A stretch of 64,000 bases of DNA from Candidula unifasciata (lineage: Eukaryota > Mollusca > Gastropoda > Stylommatophora > Geomitridae), in assembly GCA_905116865.2 (NCBI GenBank), contig CAJHNH020000224.1:1837720-1901719 (forward strand). The letters are read 5' to 3'. Shown piece after piece: positions 48,375 to 59,900 of the stretch. Each line of letters begins with the position of its first letter. Position 1 is the stretch's first letter. A model generated the notes under the pieces. That model had not been told where the DNA came from. It saw only the letters and a program-made list of their open reading frames with translations, and did no database searches. Both the position numbers and the translations under genes were made by a program.

Positions 48375-48603
48375 TAATAAAATGTACCGACATCTCCAAA
48401 ACAGTTCTGCAATGTTCGTAGAGTAGATGAGAAGAGGAGGAGCGGCAGACCCAAGTTTAAGATAAGAAAGACCTGCATGACAGCAATTCCCTGACGGGAC
48501 AGGCCTCAAGCTTGCAATCACAAGGTCCACTGCTTTCAGACGACAGAGACGGAGGAAACTAATTAGCAGTCAAAAGGAACTGGCTACCCAATACAGGATG
48601 TAT

Positions 48604-49075
48604 GGCTCTCCTTTGAATCATCCCCCAAAATGGCAGCATGCCACATTCTGGCCATAAAATATCCAAAAATTAAACTCATCGCCGAGGATATCCCCCGCGC
48701 GGCGCGGATAGGGGGCTAAACTAGGTGCCTGGGACTCACGAGTAAAGTGATTGGAGGAAGTTGCAGGAGATGCGGTAGCTGCCGCTCGTGAGTCCCAGCC
48801 ATCTAGTTTAGTCCCCATCCGCGCCGCGCGTAGCAGTGCTGGGGATGCGGTTGGCAGTGAGGCACACTCGCAGAAGCAGGTCCGCAAGTAACATATCACT
48901 GAGACCCTGTTAGAGCATTTGTTTCGTTATACGGAGCCCCGGCATATTTTTAATGGAACTGAGCCCCATTAGGATATTTTTGGATTTTTTATGGCAAGAA
49001 ATTGGCCAATTTAGCTCTCTTTGGAACACCATCATATTAAAGATGCCATTTTGGGGGATGATTCAAAGGAGAGCT
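48604..49075. mobile_element. GGCTCTCC-family DNA element, 472 bp, 8-bp TSD
   Basis: Ends GGCTCTCCTTTGAATCATCC and (inverted) AGCTCTCCTTTGAATCATCC, continuing CCCAAAATGGCA. GGATGTAT flanks it at 48596-48603 and 49076-49083. Shares GGCCATAAAATATCCAAAAA and the internal palindrome (CTGGGACTCAC...GTGAGTCCCAG, 48,728-48,799) with the 17.8-kb element. The empty site is visible in copy A near 35,095. Confidence 0.92.
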
Positions 49076-49288
49076 GGATGTATTATATGGGACCATAAAA
49101 GAGAGAGAGAGAGAGAGAGTGGAAGGGGGGGGGGGTGATTCTGGTTGCTATGGTCACTTTGCACTTTTATTTAAATGTATGATGGGTTATTTATTAAAGC
49201 TCGGGGGTACCGTAGGGGATCGTGGCACACAGCTCACACAGTTTCGATTTTTTTAAATGTTACATTAAAGAGGAATAACACATACATT

Positions 49289-50009
49289 GCTGTTAATGCA
49301 GAGGTCAACGCTCTCATCGGTGAAAATTCAGACAAAGCAGATGCAATAATCTATACAGACGGATCCGTTATACGCCAAAGAAGAAGCGCATGGGCATTTA
49401 CAGCACGCTCAGCGGGCAGAACAGTCAAAGAAGCCAACGGCGCCTTCTCCATGACAACCAGCAGCATGACGATGGAGGTGATGGCAGTGACGCAAGCGCT
49501 TGCCTGGCTTGAAACACAAAAATACACCCGCGTGTGTATACTCAGTGATTCAATGAGTATGATTCGGAGGGTTCAGGCAGGTTCAGTGCGAAGACAATGG
49601 CTTGAATCATTACAGAAGTCCACTGTGCGTGGAGTCACCTTTATTTTTGTTCCGGGACACGCAGGCGTCGATGGAAATGAAAGAGCTGACAGGTTGGCTG
49701 GATCCGCTATCACTACCGACGCTCAGCCTATGGATCATGCTGATATTATCAATGCCCTCAGAGAAATGGGAAGGATAGAGGACTTTGGTGGCAGTGAATC
49801 CACATCACTCGCCAGAATGGCAGACTTGGGAATTAAGATCGGTACAGCAAAAAACGAGACGCACACCAGACACGCAAGAAGACTTGTTAATCAACATAGA
49901 ACTGGTACAATTAGCCATCGGACGTTGGGGTTCATACTGAGGGGAGGATCTGAGCACCTATGGACATGTCCGGAGTGCAATGAGGATAACCCAACTAACT
50001 AACTAACTG

Positions 50010-50063
<54 letters not shown>
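49289..50063 (+). mobile_element. LINE F2, 5'-truncated RNase H copy, (AACT)n tail, 13-bp TSD
   Basis: TAACACATACATT flanks it at 49276-49288 and 50064-50076. Its RNase H is open from 49,289 to the stop at 50,000: IIYTDGSVIRQRRSAWAF, MEVMAVTQALAWLETQ, ILSDSMSMIRR and FVPGHAGVDGNERADRLAG, with all four catalytic carboxylates present. It ends LWTCPECNEDNPTN, then about 17 AACT units. This is the youngest-looking LINE piece in the window. Confidence 0.93.
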
Positions 50064-50067
<4 letters not shown>

Positions 50068-50109
50068 ACATACATTATTAAACATTGATTAAAGGGGAAA
50101 CATACATTG

Positions 50110-50115
<6 letters not shown>

Positions 50116-50196
<81 letters not shown>
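50116..50196. repeat. (TA)n microsatellite
   Basis: About 80 bp of TA at the position equivalent to 39,832 in copy A. Confidence 0.97.
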
Positions 50197-50201
<5 letters not shown>

Positions 50202-50204
50202 TGG

Positions 50205-50560
50205 AATGTAAGGATCTCCAGCATTAAACTGGCTTTCTGCTGGCCTGCGGATCATTGCCGGTTGTATTGTATAATGATCTTTCTAAGCTTGGGCTTAGTT
50301 CTCTACCTAGTGATGATCCCCATTTTCAACATTTTAGCCCCTGTGACAACTTAGTTGAATAGCTCTGATCTACAGTGTACACTTTCTAATACATCTGTAT
50401 AAGCTGATCTTCATTTCTGTGAAGCTGTTGTTGATGCTGTCATTCCATATTTTATGTGGTCTTTTCCTGGCTCTGTGTTCATTATATTACCTCAGTGTGG
50501 CCTTCTGTGCAGTTGGTATTTACACATATAATTTCAGGTATAAACCCAAAAAGGATTAGT
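50205..50560 (-). mobile_element. LINE 3' region, copy B
   Basis: GATCTTCATTTCTGTGAAGC, GTTGATGCTGTCATTCCATA and GTGTGGCCTTCTGTGCAGTT, homologous to 40,260-40,600. No open frame. Confidence 0.6.
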
Positions 50561-50624
50561 TACAAGTAAAGGTTTATTTCTAGTGGTACGCAATATTTTA
50601 TTTTTCAAGCATAATTTTTATCTA

Positions 50625-50685
50625 ATAGACACTTTGTGGTGAATATCAGCACCTTTTTTTTTTCAAAGACAAAAGACAAATCCCT
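50625..50685. repeat. Repeat R6 copy
   Basis: TAATAGACACTTTGTGGTGA and ATATCAGCACCTTTTTTTTT, part of copy B. Confidence 0.5.
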
Positions 50686-51769
50686 AATTGCTAGTTATCA
50701 AACATGTTGTTTATCCAGTGTTCAAATATTTGCAAGTAGACCAGAAGCATTATGGGCAACATTTATCTCTGAGGTTAAAATGTTACACATTGTGTGACAA
50801 TTTAAAAGTTATTTCAAGACTGTTTCCAAATTGTATTAATGTTGACCTTGTTAACCTTTTCTTTCTTTTATTCCCCTCTCCCCCCTCCCCCAACCATTTA
50901 TTATCAATTCTCCTTTCCTTTGCCATCTTCAGCAGCTCCCTCCATGTCCACCTTGACTTCTGGTCAAAATGGACTTTAGGCAGCGGCACTGTTCGAAACA
51001 GAGGCACTGTTTGAAACAGAGGCACATTTTTTGCTCCTGCCGGACAGTGGCCAATGCATTTTTGCTCCATTTGTAGACTGGATATAGTATTGTCGCCCAG
51101 CTTCTAAGTTGAATGCATGGCGTGACCCTGTGAGCTGCGGATTGCATTTGGAATGTTTTTTCGACTGTGACCAACGTGTTGGTGTGAATTGTAGATTCAG
51201 ATGCCTGTCGTGCAGTGTTGTGGTGCACGTATGTGATTAGAATTGATCGCATGGGCAACTGCTGATCTGTTGGCGACTTCTGCTACCATCAATGATGAAC
51301 TGCTATTCTTAGCTAATACTGTGAAAAACATTCTGTGTGTTTTTCATTGGCATAGGAGCGGAGCAAAGATGGGGTGACCCGTTTTGCTATGAAGCTGAAA
51401 CTAAGACTACCAGACCAGATGTCCTCACCACATTAATAATCTCTGGTTTTAATTCCTTTCTCTGAGTTAGTTCCAGCGAGTGACTTTGAAAGTGTTATTA
51501 TGCTTTTTCACTGGTGTCTTTTTCAGCCTTAAATGTCAGAGAAATTTTCCTTACTGACATCAGTGTTCTGAAATAAATTCTCCATCTCCTTCTCAAAGCT
51601 CCACTTACTGTATTTATAGTTTATCAGTAAATTTTGTAGTCTTGGGAACTGCACTTAAATTAATGGGTGGCCAGTTCACTTTGGACTGGCTTGTACATAT
51701 GCTTAGCATGTTGTGATTGACTGCTACCATCAACAGCGAGCTGCAGTTCTGGCACAAAACTGTTAGTTT

Positions 51770-52293
51770 TGACACATCTGTGTGTGTGAACCTCAAGATG
51801 ACACGTCTGAGTGTGTGAGCCTCAAGTTGACACAACTGAGTGTGTGAGCCTCAAGATGACACATCTGTGTGTGTGAGCATGAAGATGACACATCTGTGTG
51901 TGTGAGCATCAAGATGACACATCTGTGTGTGTGAGCATCAAGATGACACATCTGTGTGTGTGAGCCTCAAGATGACACATCTGTGTGTGTGAGCCTCAAG
52001 ATGACACATCTGTGTGTGTGAGCATCTAGTGGACACATCTGTGTGTGTGAGCATCAAGATGACACATCTGTGTGTGTACGCATCAAGATGACACATCTGT
52101 GTGTGTGAGCATCAAGATGACACATCTGTGTGTGTGAGCCTCAAGATGACACATCTGTGTGTGTGAGCCTCAAGATGACACATCTGTGTGTGTGAGCATC
52201 AAGATGACACATCTGAGTGTGTGAGCATCAAGATGACACATCTGTGTGTGTGAGCCTCAAGATGACACATCTGTGTGTGTGTGCATCAAGATT
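51770..52293. repeat. 29-bp minisatellite, about 18 copies
   Basis: TCAAGATGACACATCTGTGT plus GTGTGAGCA/GTGTGAGCC repeats almost perfectly. Early copies (51,770-51,860) are more diverged (GAGTGTGTGAGCC). The GT core suggests growth from a microsatellite. Confidence 0.97.
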
Positions 52294-52299
52294 TTGCTG

Positions 52300-53025
52300 G
52301 AAATCACACCGAATGTCCATTACTATCCATTGTACGGGAAAAACTGACACTGTGCACAGTTTAGCAAAGCCAATAGCATACACACATACAAATGCATTAG
52401 GCAGCCCTCAGAAGTGCCGACACAAACAGTCCAGTACTAGAAATACAGTTCATCATTGGCGTAATCAGCATTAAAACAAATCAGTAGTTGCACACACACT
52501 AATTGCCTGATGCATCTTCACTTCTATGGCAACAGGCCATTCATCATTTGCCTGGATCTGAAAAGACCATACCAACACATTTTTCATCACTGGGAATATG
52601 TGAAGATGTAACCTTTCACATTCTAGTGGCATTATCTGATATAGGCAACCTTTACCTAAAGACTGAGTTAACTTGAAAACCCTTCAGGATCTACTTATAT
52701 ACATCACTGTATGATTAAAGACACGTCAATATCCTGCATGGCCTGAACATCAAGGAGAACTGGCTCGTAAACAACAAGCATCCTCTCCTGAAAGCCAAGG
52801 TATTTTGGACATGTCAAGTGCCATGGCAGTCTGGAGACAACGGTGATGACGGGTGCAGTTTCCTGAAAATGAGTGTGTGAACCAGCCTCCGCAAAAGTGG
52901 GTACAGGACATTGAAGATGCGTTGGCTATGAAAGCACACAGGGCTGGAGAATTGGCTAGAGAAGAAGAGACTTTCATGTGTGCAGTGAACAGGGTGATGT
53001 TCTGTAAAGGAGATGCTGATTGATT
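52300..53025 (+). pseudogene. Decayed LINE RT end
   Basis: 52,300-52,620 is homologous to 45,660-46,020. Further on, frames give ENWLVNNKHPLL, FGHVKCHGSLETTVM (shifted) and KWVQDIEDALAMKAHRAGEL, AREEETFMCAVNRVMFC. WL...I..RK..YFGH.KRH.GLE / RWVQDIED is the same C-terminal type as 58,680-58,890. Many shifts. Confidence 0.65.
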
Positions 53026-53704
53026 GTGTGATTAGTCAGGACTACCATAACAATACTCTGAACAGATCCATATGTGCTCTGAGCATCTCCTCAGTAGCTC
53101 TCCAAGCATAAGATGTCTGATCAGTTTTGTTCTGTTATATCAATCTGACAAATTGTGCGCTTAGTAAAATGTTCATGTCCGACTGCTCCAGGTTGACTTT
53201 TATACCCACTGACCTGGACAAGAATACTGACTCCTCCTTGTTGTCTTGATTGTCTTCATAATATACATCAAACTTTGCATTAATACATCACTCCTGTCTA
53301 GTGCCGGGCCAGTCAAAGTAACCCTCTTGTCCGCCATGTAATTCACACTCTCATTGCCTCAAACACATGCTGAGCCTGGCACACAGATAAAGGTTAACCA
53401 AGTTATTCACAGTGCTTCTTGTGAGAGAATCCATTCTTTTTTGAAGCCTTCTGGGATTTTCTAGAGCATATTCATTGTCATTCAGTATGTACACATCTGT
53501 AACATCACTGTATGAAAGATTCTTTATTGTTATATTCAACACCTTCTCTATAGTAGACATATGTTGTTAACCTTGCTACTGAAATATTTATCTCATGATA
53601 AATGATAAATTGTGAGAATTAGACAAAATTGTGATTACAACTTTTTTTTTATTGGTATTCATTTAAGGAAAACTGAAAGACCTCCACATGTATAGCCACT
53701 AGCA

Positions 53705-53900
53705 ATGGCTACTCCACGTTATTTAAAGCAAAGAAGTATCAATAGTCGAAGAGTGACTTCAGACATGTCAAGACAAGTCATTCAAGAGCCTTACAAAGCC
53801 AAGAAATGTTACTTCTATAGAGATGGGGATACTAAGTTTAAAGCTGTGATGCTGTGCATCCACCCACGAAAGTACAAAAGACTGGAAACAGTTATTTCAG
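53705..53900 (+). CDS. RP1: RP1-like gene, first coding exon
   Basis: It starts with ATG in AGCAATGG and ends GTTATTTCAG|GTAAAC in phase 1. It encodes 65 residues plus one base. The basic N-terminus (RYLKQRSINSRR) is followed by the first half of DCX domain 1: KKCYFYRDGDTKFKAVML and HPRKYKRLE. An acceptor-like TTCATTTAAG lies about 40 bp upstream, so a 5' UTR exon further upstream is likely. Confidence 0.85.
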
Positions 53901-56900
53901 GTAAACTTTGTGGACTGTGTGCAAGTGACATTATTAATTGAATTGTATTTGCAAAAGCTTTATGATTGTTTGTATGTTTTCTTTTTTTTTTCTTTCTTGG
54001 GTCAGTACCAAGAATTAATAGGCTCACTTACTGTTGCTAAATAGCTTTCTGATCATGATAAATTTGACTGATTAGAGTTGTGGCAGCAATCAGATGCCAA
54101 ATGACATAAATAGTAGAAGATAAACGGACAGACATTAGACATAGAAGGAGGTTCTCAAGCAGGTCACATAATAACAGGGCTTTTTCTCTGGCAGTATGCA
54201 GTCGTGTGCAATACCAGCACTAGTTCTTTTCTCTTTCAGTCCCAGGGGATTTGGCATGAGAGATCCATGAGGTAATGAAAAGAGATGTACAGTCGGCAAA
54301 TCTTGCATTTATTGGGCTTCTAAATAGGAACCTGTGAATGTTTGATGCTCTCCATGGGACTGAAAGAGTTAAAGGCATCATTTTGTTTAGCATAACTATG
54401 ATATATATTTTATAATGAAACAAAAGCCCTGCATAAGAGATTGCCAGTATTTCTGTTGTTAAATACTTGTATGAACATGAATGCCAGGAAAGGATAAGGT
54501 TAAAAGTCATCTAACATCATAAAACCGTGTACATTTCTGAAAAACCCTAGAAGCCATTCACCTTCACCAGCTGTAAAACTCCAGTAAAAAGTCCTGGTTG
54601 TTTGTCCACTTCTGGACTTTAGTCTTGTTCCAGGACTTGAGTGTGCATACGTTTTACACCTCTAGCTTATTTCTGTGCAGACTGTTTTTCCTCACCTCTC
54701 AGAGAGATGCATTCCGACTTTGAAGGAAACGTCAATCCTGTCTACACTGGGCGAGGCTTCCGGTTGGGAACCTGGCCCTAGGATGACCATGATTGGACGA
54801 GGCCTGGTCCTGGCATACCACCCTGTGTGGTTCAGCCTCTCTTAATTCTTGGGGTCTGATTGTCCACCATATAAGTATAGGAAAGATGTAGGGTTCAGAG
54901 GACAGATCTTTCTTTGGGTAACATTAATAACATTTGATTCTGGTACAACTTTATATAAAGTAAAGCTAAAGGACCCTTTTCCATCTTTGCTAAGTATCTG
55001 GTATCTTTGCTAGCCAAGACTTAGTTATGTGGTTCTGGCCACAAGTACACAGTTCCAACACTTTTTTAGGTTATCATTTTTAAGTTCTACTGTAATAGAC
55101 ACTTTGGGATGTGTACCAACACTTTTATTAGACACTTCATCGTAAGTGTCTTTTTTCTTCTAGAAAATAGCCCAGGTGATAGCTATATATTTTTGTAGTC
55201 CAGTCAGCACTTGAAGGACAAAATGATTAGTATTTTGCTGGTCACTTATATGTCCCAGAACATTTTCTAGCGCCCATTTTAGACTAGGTCAGTCTTGAGT
55301 GCTCAGTGTAATTGATTTTTTTTCATTCACAGAGATTTCTCACTAAGTGCTTGTAATGATTCAGGTTTAAGGATTACTGTTAGGAGTCAGAGGAAACCCC
55401 TGTTTACATAAATGATGGATTGGAGGCTAGACAGAAATACCCGACACAGAGTAGGGTCTGACTATTAGATGAAAGCAAGTTTCACAGGATGTTAGCGGGT
55501 CTGTGAGAATAGGGGAGAAATACAGGAATTAAGCAAGGGTGTGGATAAAGTCACTTTGATGAGGTACAAGAGGGAAGAGAAGAAGAAGAGGTGGATAAAG
55601 TTAACTGAACACCTGATATATGTGTGTGTGTGTGTATGATGAGTACACATGCACTGAGAAGAGAGATATATATATAATTAGAGAAAAACAGACTCTGGGT
55701 TTCTGTTGTAAGACCTCAGCTGGCATGGTCAGCGGTGTGTGTGTGTGTGTGTGTGCGTGCATGCATGCATGTGTGTGTGAAGACTAGACTGGACTGAATA
55801 AAGCAGCAAACAGTGGTTTGACAGCGGTTTGTACGTGTGACATATTTGGCAATCATGTGTGTGTGTGCGCGTGAGCACATGTGTGTATGTATGCATGGCC
55901 AGCATTTTAGTTTTGAAATTTTGCCAGAGCAGTAATACTCAGCTTGTTTTATAAGCAACCATTAAGGAAATCAGCATTTGACTGTGTACAACATCAGAAG
56001 CTTTGGGAAATCATGAGGAATATGGGCTTTCCATCACATATAGTGCAGCTCATTAAAATGCTCTATCAAGATCAGCAAGCAGCAGTCAGAATAGATGGAG
56101 AGACATCAGACTGGTTTGGCATCAAGCAAGGAGTCCGTCAGGGATGTGTGCTGTCACCGTATTTGTTCAATCTGTACGCCGAAAATATAATGAGAAATGT
56201 AAGAGATGATATAAACAAGGAACAATATGATGCCCTAAACATCGGTGGTCATGAAATACCAGAAATTCGTTATGCTGATTGTGATCAACTATTGTTGGCG
56301 GAATCTATCGTCGCCTGGAGATCCCCTATATCCTTCCAAATAACCTACAGGGGCTCGAATTAAATAAGTCTAGCGGAATTATAACGGTCCCTGAGTTCTG
56401 GAAAATAGAGGAAGGAGAATACAGAAAGTTAAAGAATAGGGTGAATCCCCGGAAATTTCCTAAAGAAATTCAGAAAACAACCAAAGTCAAAACTTTGTAA
56501 ATTTAACTCAAATAAATTGCAATGAACAATCTTTAGTTTACCTAAGAAGTTAAAATTAATAGGATGAAATCGATAGATGGAGTTTCTAAATAACAACTGT
56601 ATTGATAAACTACTGATATTGAATTCAACAATTTTCAAATTAACACAGAGAAAATAAATCACAGTGTCATCATGTACACCACAAAACTCTTAACAAACAT
56701 CAAATGTTACTCAGCTTTCCGATAGTATTGATGAGCGGAAATGTAGTTTCCTTTGGAGGAAAGTCCACTGATAACCCGGCAATTATGAATATGGTTCACG
56801 TTCTCCAAGCAACTAGGCAAACAGGCCAACCGGAATCCGGAATTACGGTCCTCTGGTAAACAGGCAGGCAAGAATACAGTAACACGGGATTTTGGTCCTC

Positions 56901-59900
56901 TGGTAAACAGGCAGGCAGGACTACGGTAACACAGGATTATGGTCCTCTGGTAAACAGGCAAGCAGGACTACGGTAATACGGGATTATGGTCCTCTGGTAA
57001 ACAGGCAAGCAGGACTACGGTAATACGGGATTATGGTCCTCTGGTAAACAGGCAAGCAGGACTACGGTAATACGGGAACCTGCGGAATACATCATTCAGC
57101 CCTGTGTTGAGCATTATGTCGACACCTCTGGAGCAGGTGGAGGTGTTGCGGTGTCTGTGGTGTTTTTCAGAGTAGTAAGCAAGAAAGAACAAGGTTCATA
57201 TGTTGTCTTTCCCTACAAGTAAATCAAAATTATACAATCTCCACCCTATTATAATATGTTGGTTTATACCTATCTAAATTATGGCACGATCATATAAAAC
57301 TTGACATAATTAAGCGGACACACATTCGCCTGCGGATTGGACAGTTATTAGTTCGAGTCCCAAAACCCAGGTCGACTTCGCCTTAACGGACACCAGGTAT
57401 AGTAATGGGAAGTAAAGGCGGCAGGTGTGATGTTGACCACATCAACACCTAGGTACCACTTGGTCTATAAAACATAGGCCAACCCTATATGCCCACAATG
57501 CTGACGACGTTTACTCAATTCATGTGTTGCATAATATAATAACATAAACAATGTAATGTATACCCAACTGATGATACCACATGGCACAGGATAATGGTTT
57601 CTACTATAAGATCTTTACGCAAGTAGACCAAATGAATATAAGAGTGACAGAGGGAAGAAGGGTTCGCTATTGAATAGTCCTAACGGTGAATAGTAACTTT
57701 AAGAACGTCATAATAGGTAAGGACTAGTGAATTGTCCAACGGACAAGTATCAAGGTTGATGAAGTTACGGAATAATTATACAATGGTAGAATATAGAATA
57801 GTAGGATCTCAATAACATATTATAGGATACAGCTAAGGCTTATAGGGGATCTCAGCTACTCCCTACCATTATAAATCTCACCTGAAATTGTATATGGTAT
57901 TATTATTGTGGGTGTTAGGCCGATGGTATGGCTAGCAATCGTTCTGTGTTGTGACGGAATTAGATCTCCTAGTAACACCACAAAACGTCATAAATTATGT
58001 GCGCCTTCGTACCATTTTATTCTTTTAGCGTCTATGTTTAAATATATTTATTTTACGTGCGCAATTCTTTTAACTAAAACTTGCAATTAACTCTTGCCGG
58101 ACTGAAATGTTTCTCCCGTTTTGTCACACTGATGATACAGTATTACTATCAACATCACAAAGTGGTTTAGAAAACTTATTAACCTCACTCCAAAGAAATA
58201 GTGAAAATCATAACTTATTTCTTAACATAGCAAAAACAAAGATAATGCATACAAACAAAACTGCCATGGAGAAGGAAATATATGTTAATAAGGAAAAATT
58301 GGAAGTGGTGGAAAATTTTGAATATCTTGGGTCACTGGTTACCAACAATGGTGACACAATGAAAGAAATTAAACGGCGACTATCAATTGCTCTTCAAAGA
58401 CTAAAACAACTGAATAAATTATGGAATTGTACAGATAGAATTACAAAGGTCAGATTTTTAAGAGCATGCATCTTTCCCATTGCAACATACGCCTGTGAGA
58501 CCTGGACACTTACTAAACAAGCGGAACAGCGCATAAATGCATTTGAATATAAATGTTACAGACAGGTTCTAAGAATATCTTGGGTAAAGAAAAGAACAAA
58601 TGCATCCATACTTCAAGAGCTGAATATTGAAGAGGGTTGGCTAGTAAAGACAATAAAACAAAGAAAATTGAAATATTTTGGTCACTTGAAATGTCATGGA
58701 AGTCTAGAGAGAACAATAATGGAGGGGTATATGCCTGGGAAGAGAGGAAGAGGAAGGCCAAGGAGAAGATGGGTGCAGGATGTGGCAGATGATCTCCAGA
58801 TGGGTGTATCAGACGCAGGACATCTTGCTCATGATAGGAAGGTTTTCCGGAGGGTTGTTATGGCAGCGAGGTTCCGCGAGGGACATGCCACTGAATGAAT
58901 GAATGAATTAAGGAAATCATGCATACCAGTTTTTTTTTTTTTTTTTTTTACCAGAGTTTAAAAATAAAAATTAAAGCAAATGTATTCAGTCCACCACTTT
59001 AGGTTCATCATCAACATCATAGTCCCATAGAACTGTCACTGGGTCCCCGTTTGCCGTCTGATCGGATCCCTCCCCTCTGTGCATGGTATTTTATGCTCTG
59101 TTGTCCCTAGCAATGACACAGCCAATACAGAATAATCCAATCTGGCAGTCAACAGGGTGTGTCTCAGACAGTATTTCAAACCTGGCGGAGATCAATGCTC
59201 TCCGGGTGGCCATTTCCCTGTTAGCCTGTAGCTTTACGGATACAGTAAATTAATCGGCACCACAGGAAGGCAGAGTTAGCTTGTGTGGTCGCAGGACAAC
59301 AACAGGCTACTAGTTTTCACTTTTCATCCTTTAAGTTTTCCACAACTGCTGGCTGCAGTGCCATGCAAATCACAACTCGCAGACCATCTCATATTGGGTG
59401 GGAAGTATACCACCTTTTTTCTTTTGTAACAATTCAGCCAAAATTTTCAGACGCCAAACGCACTGACCCCCAATACAGGAATTGATGCAAGGCCAACAAA
59501 TTTAAAGGGAGAAGAAGTTAACATTAAATGAACCAGGTCTGCTTGAGGCTGAACAAACTAACAATCCATATGAATGAGTTAGTGTAACAACTGTCTGGAT
59601 AAAATAAAAGTAAGCAATATAAGAAATTTGCACTGACTCTGGACCGACTAGTAAACATGTGATAAGTGTGGCAAAAGAGTTAAAGACAATCACAGAATTT
59701 CAAAAATTATCAACAAAGCTGTGCTGGCACAAAAAGTTAAAACTGGGAAGGAAATCAAGACAAATGTTACCTGTCTTAAAACTTGTGAAAACTTTTGAAC
59801 TTATAGAAAATATTTATACTTGCTGTTTCAGAGTTGTCAGCAAAAGTGAAGTTACCTTTTGGTGTCAGAAGTATCTTCACCCCCAGGGGCAGGGATATGA

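Larger units (their letters stand above)
47619..51480 (+). repeat. Long repeat, copy B (interrupted)
   Basis: Matches copy A (34,797-41,020) once its own insertions are removed: fold-back element (47,707-48,374), GGCTCTCC element (48,604-49,075), LINE F2 (49,289-50,063) and an extra segment of about 465 bp (50,948-51,415). It is interrupted differently from copy A, so most insertions postdate the split of the two copies. Confidence 0.7.
56320..58105. other. Insertion-like segment inside the LINE
   Basis: AT-rich. It contains the 47-bp minisatellite, SINE S5 and a stretch TGTTGTGACGGAATTAGATC (57,946 on) that resembles the start of some LTRs. No ORF above 85 codons. I could not find matching ends, so its nature is open. 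Confidence 0.35.
55944..58905 (+). pseudogene. LINE reverse transcriptase split by a 1.8-kb interruption
   Basis: The first part (to about 56,310) has KLWEIMRNMGFPSHIVQLIK, MLYQDQQAAVRIDGETSDWF, GVRQGCVLSPYLFNLYAENI and IRYADCDQLLLAES. The second part (58,122-58,898) restarts at HTDDTVLLSTSQSGLENLLT, then VVENFEYLGSLVTNNG, FPIATYACETWTLTKQAEQR, LKYFGHLKCHGSLERTIMEG and RGRGRPRRRWVQDVADDLQM, ending in a (TGAA)n tail. The catalytic YADD is duplicated across the gap in damaged form. The second part is a clean open frame of about 260 codons. Confidence 0.8.

Noticed and set aside
57946..58105. Possible LTR start (TGTTGTGACGGAATTAG)
   Set aside because: No second copy or matching LTR end was found in the interruption, and no gag/pol sequence is present.
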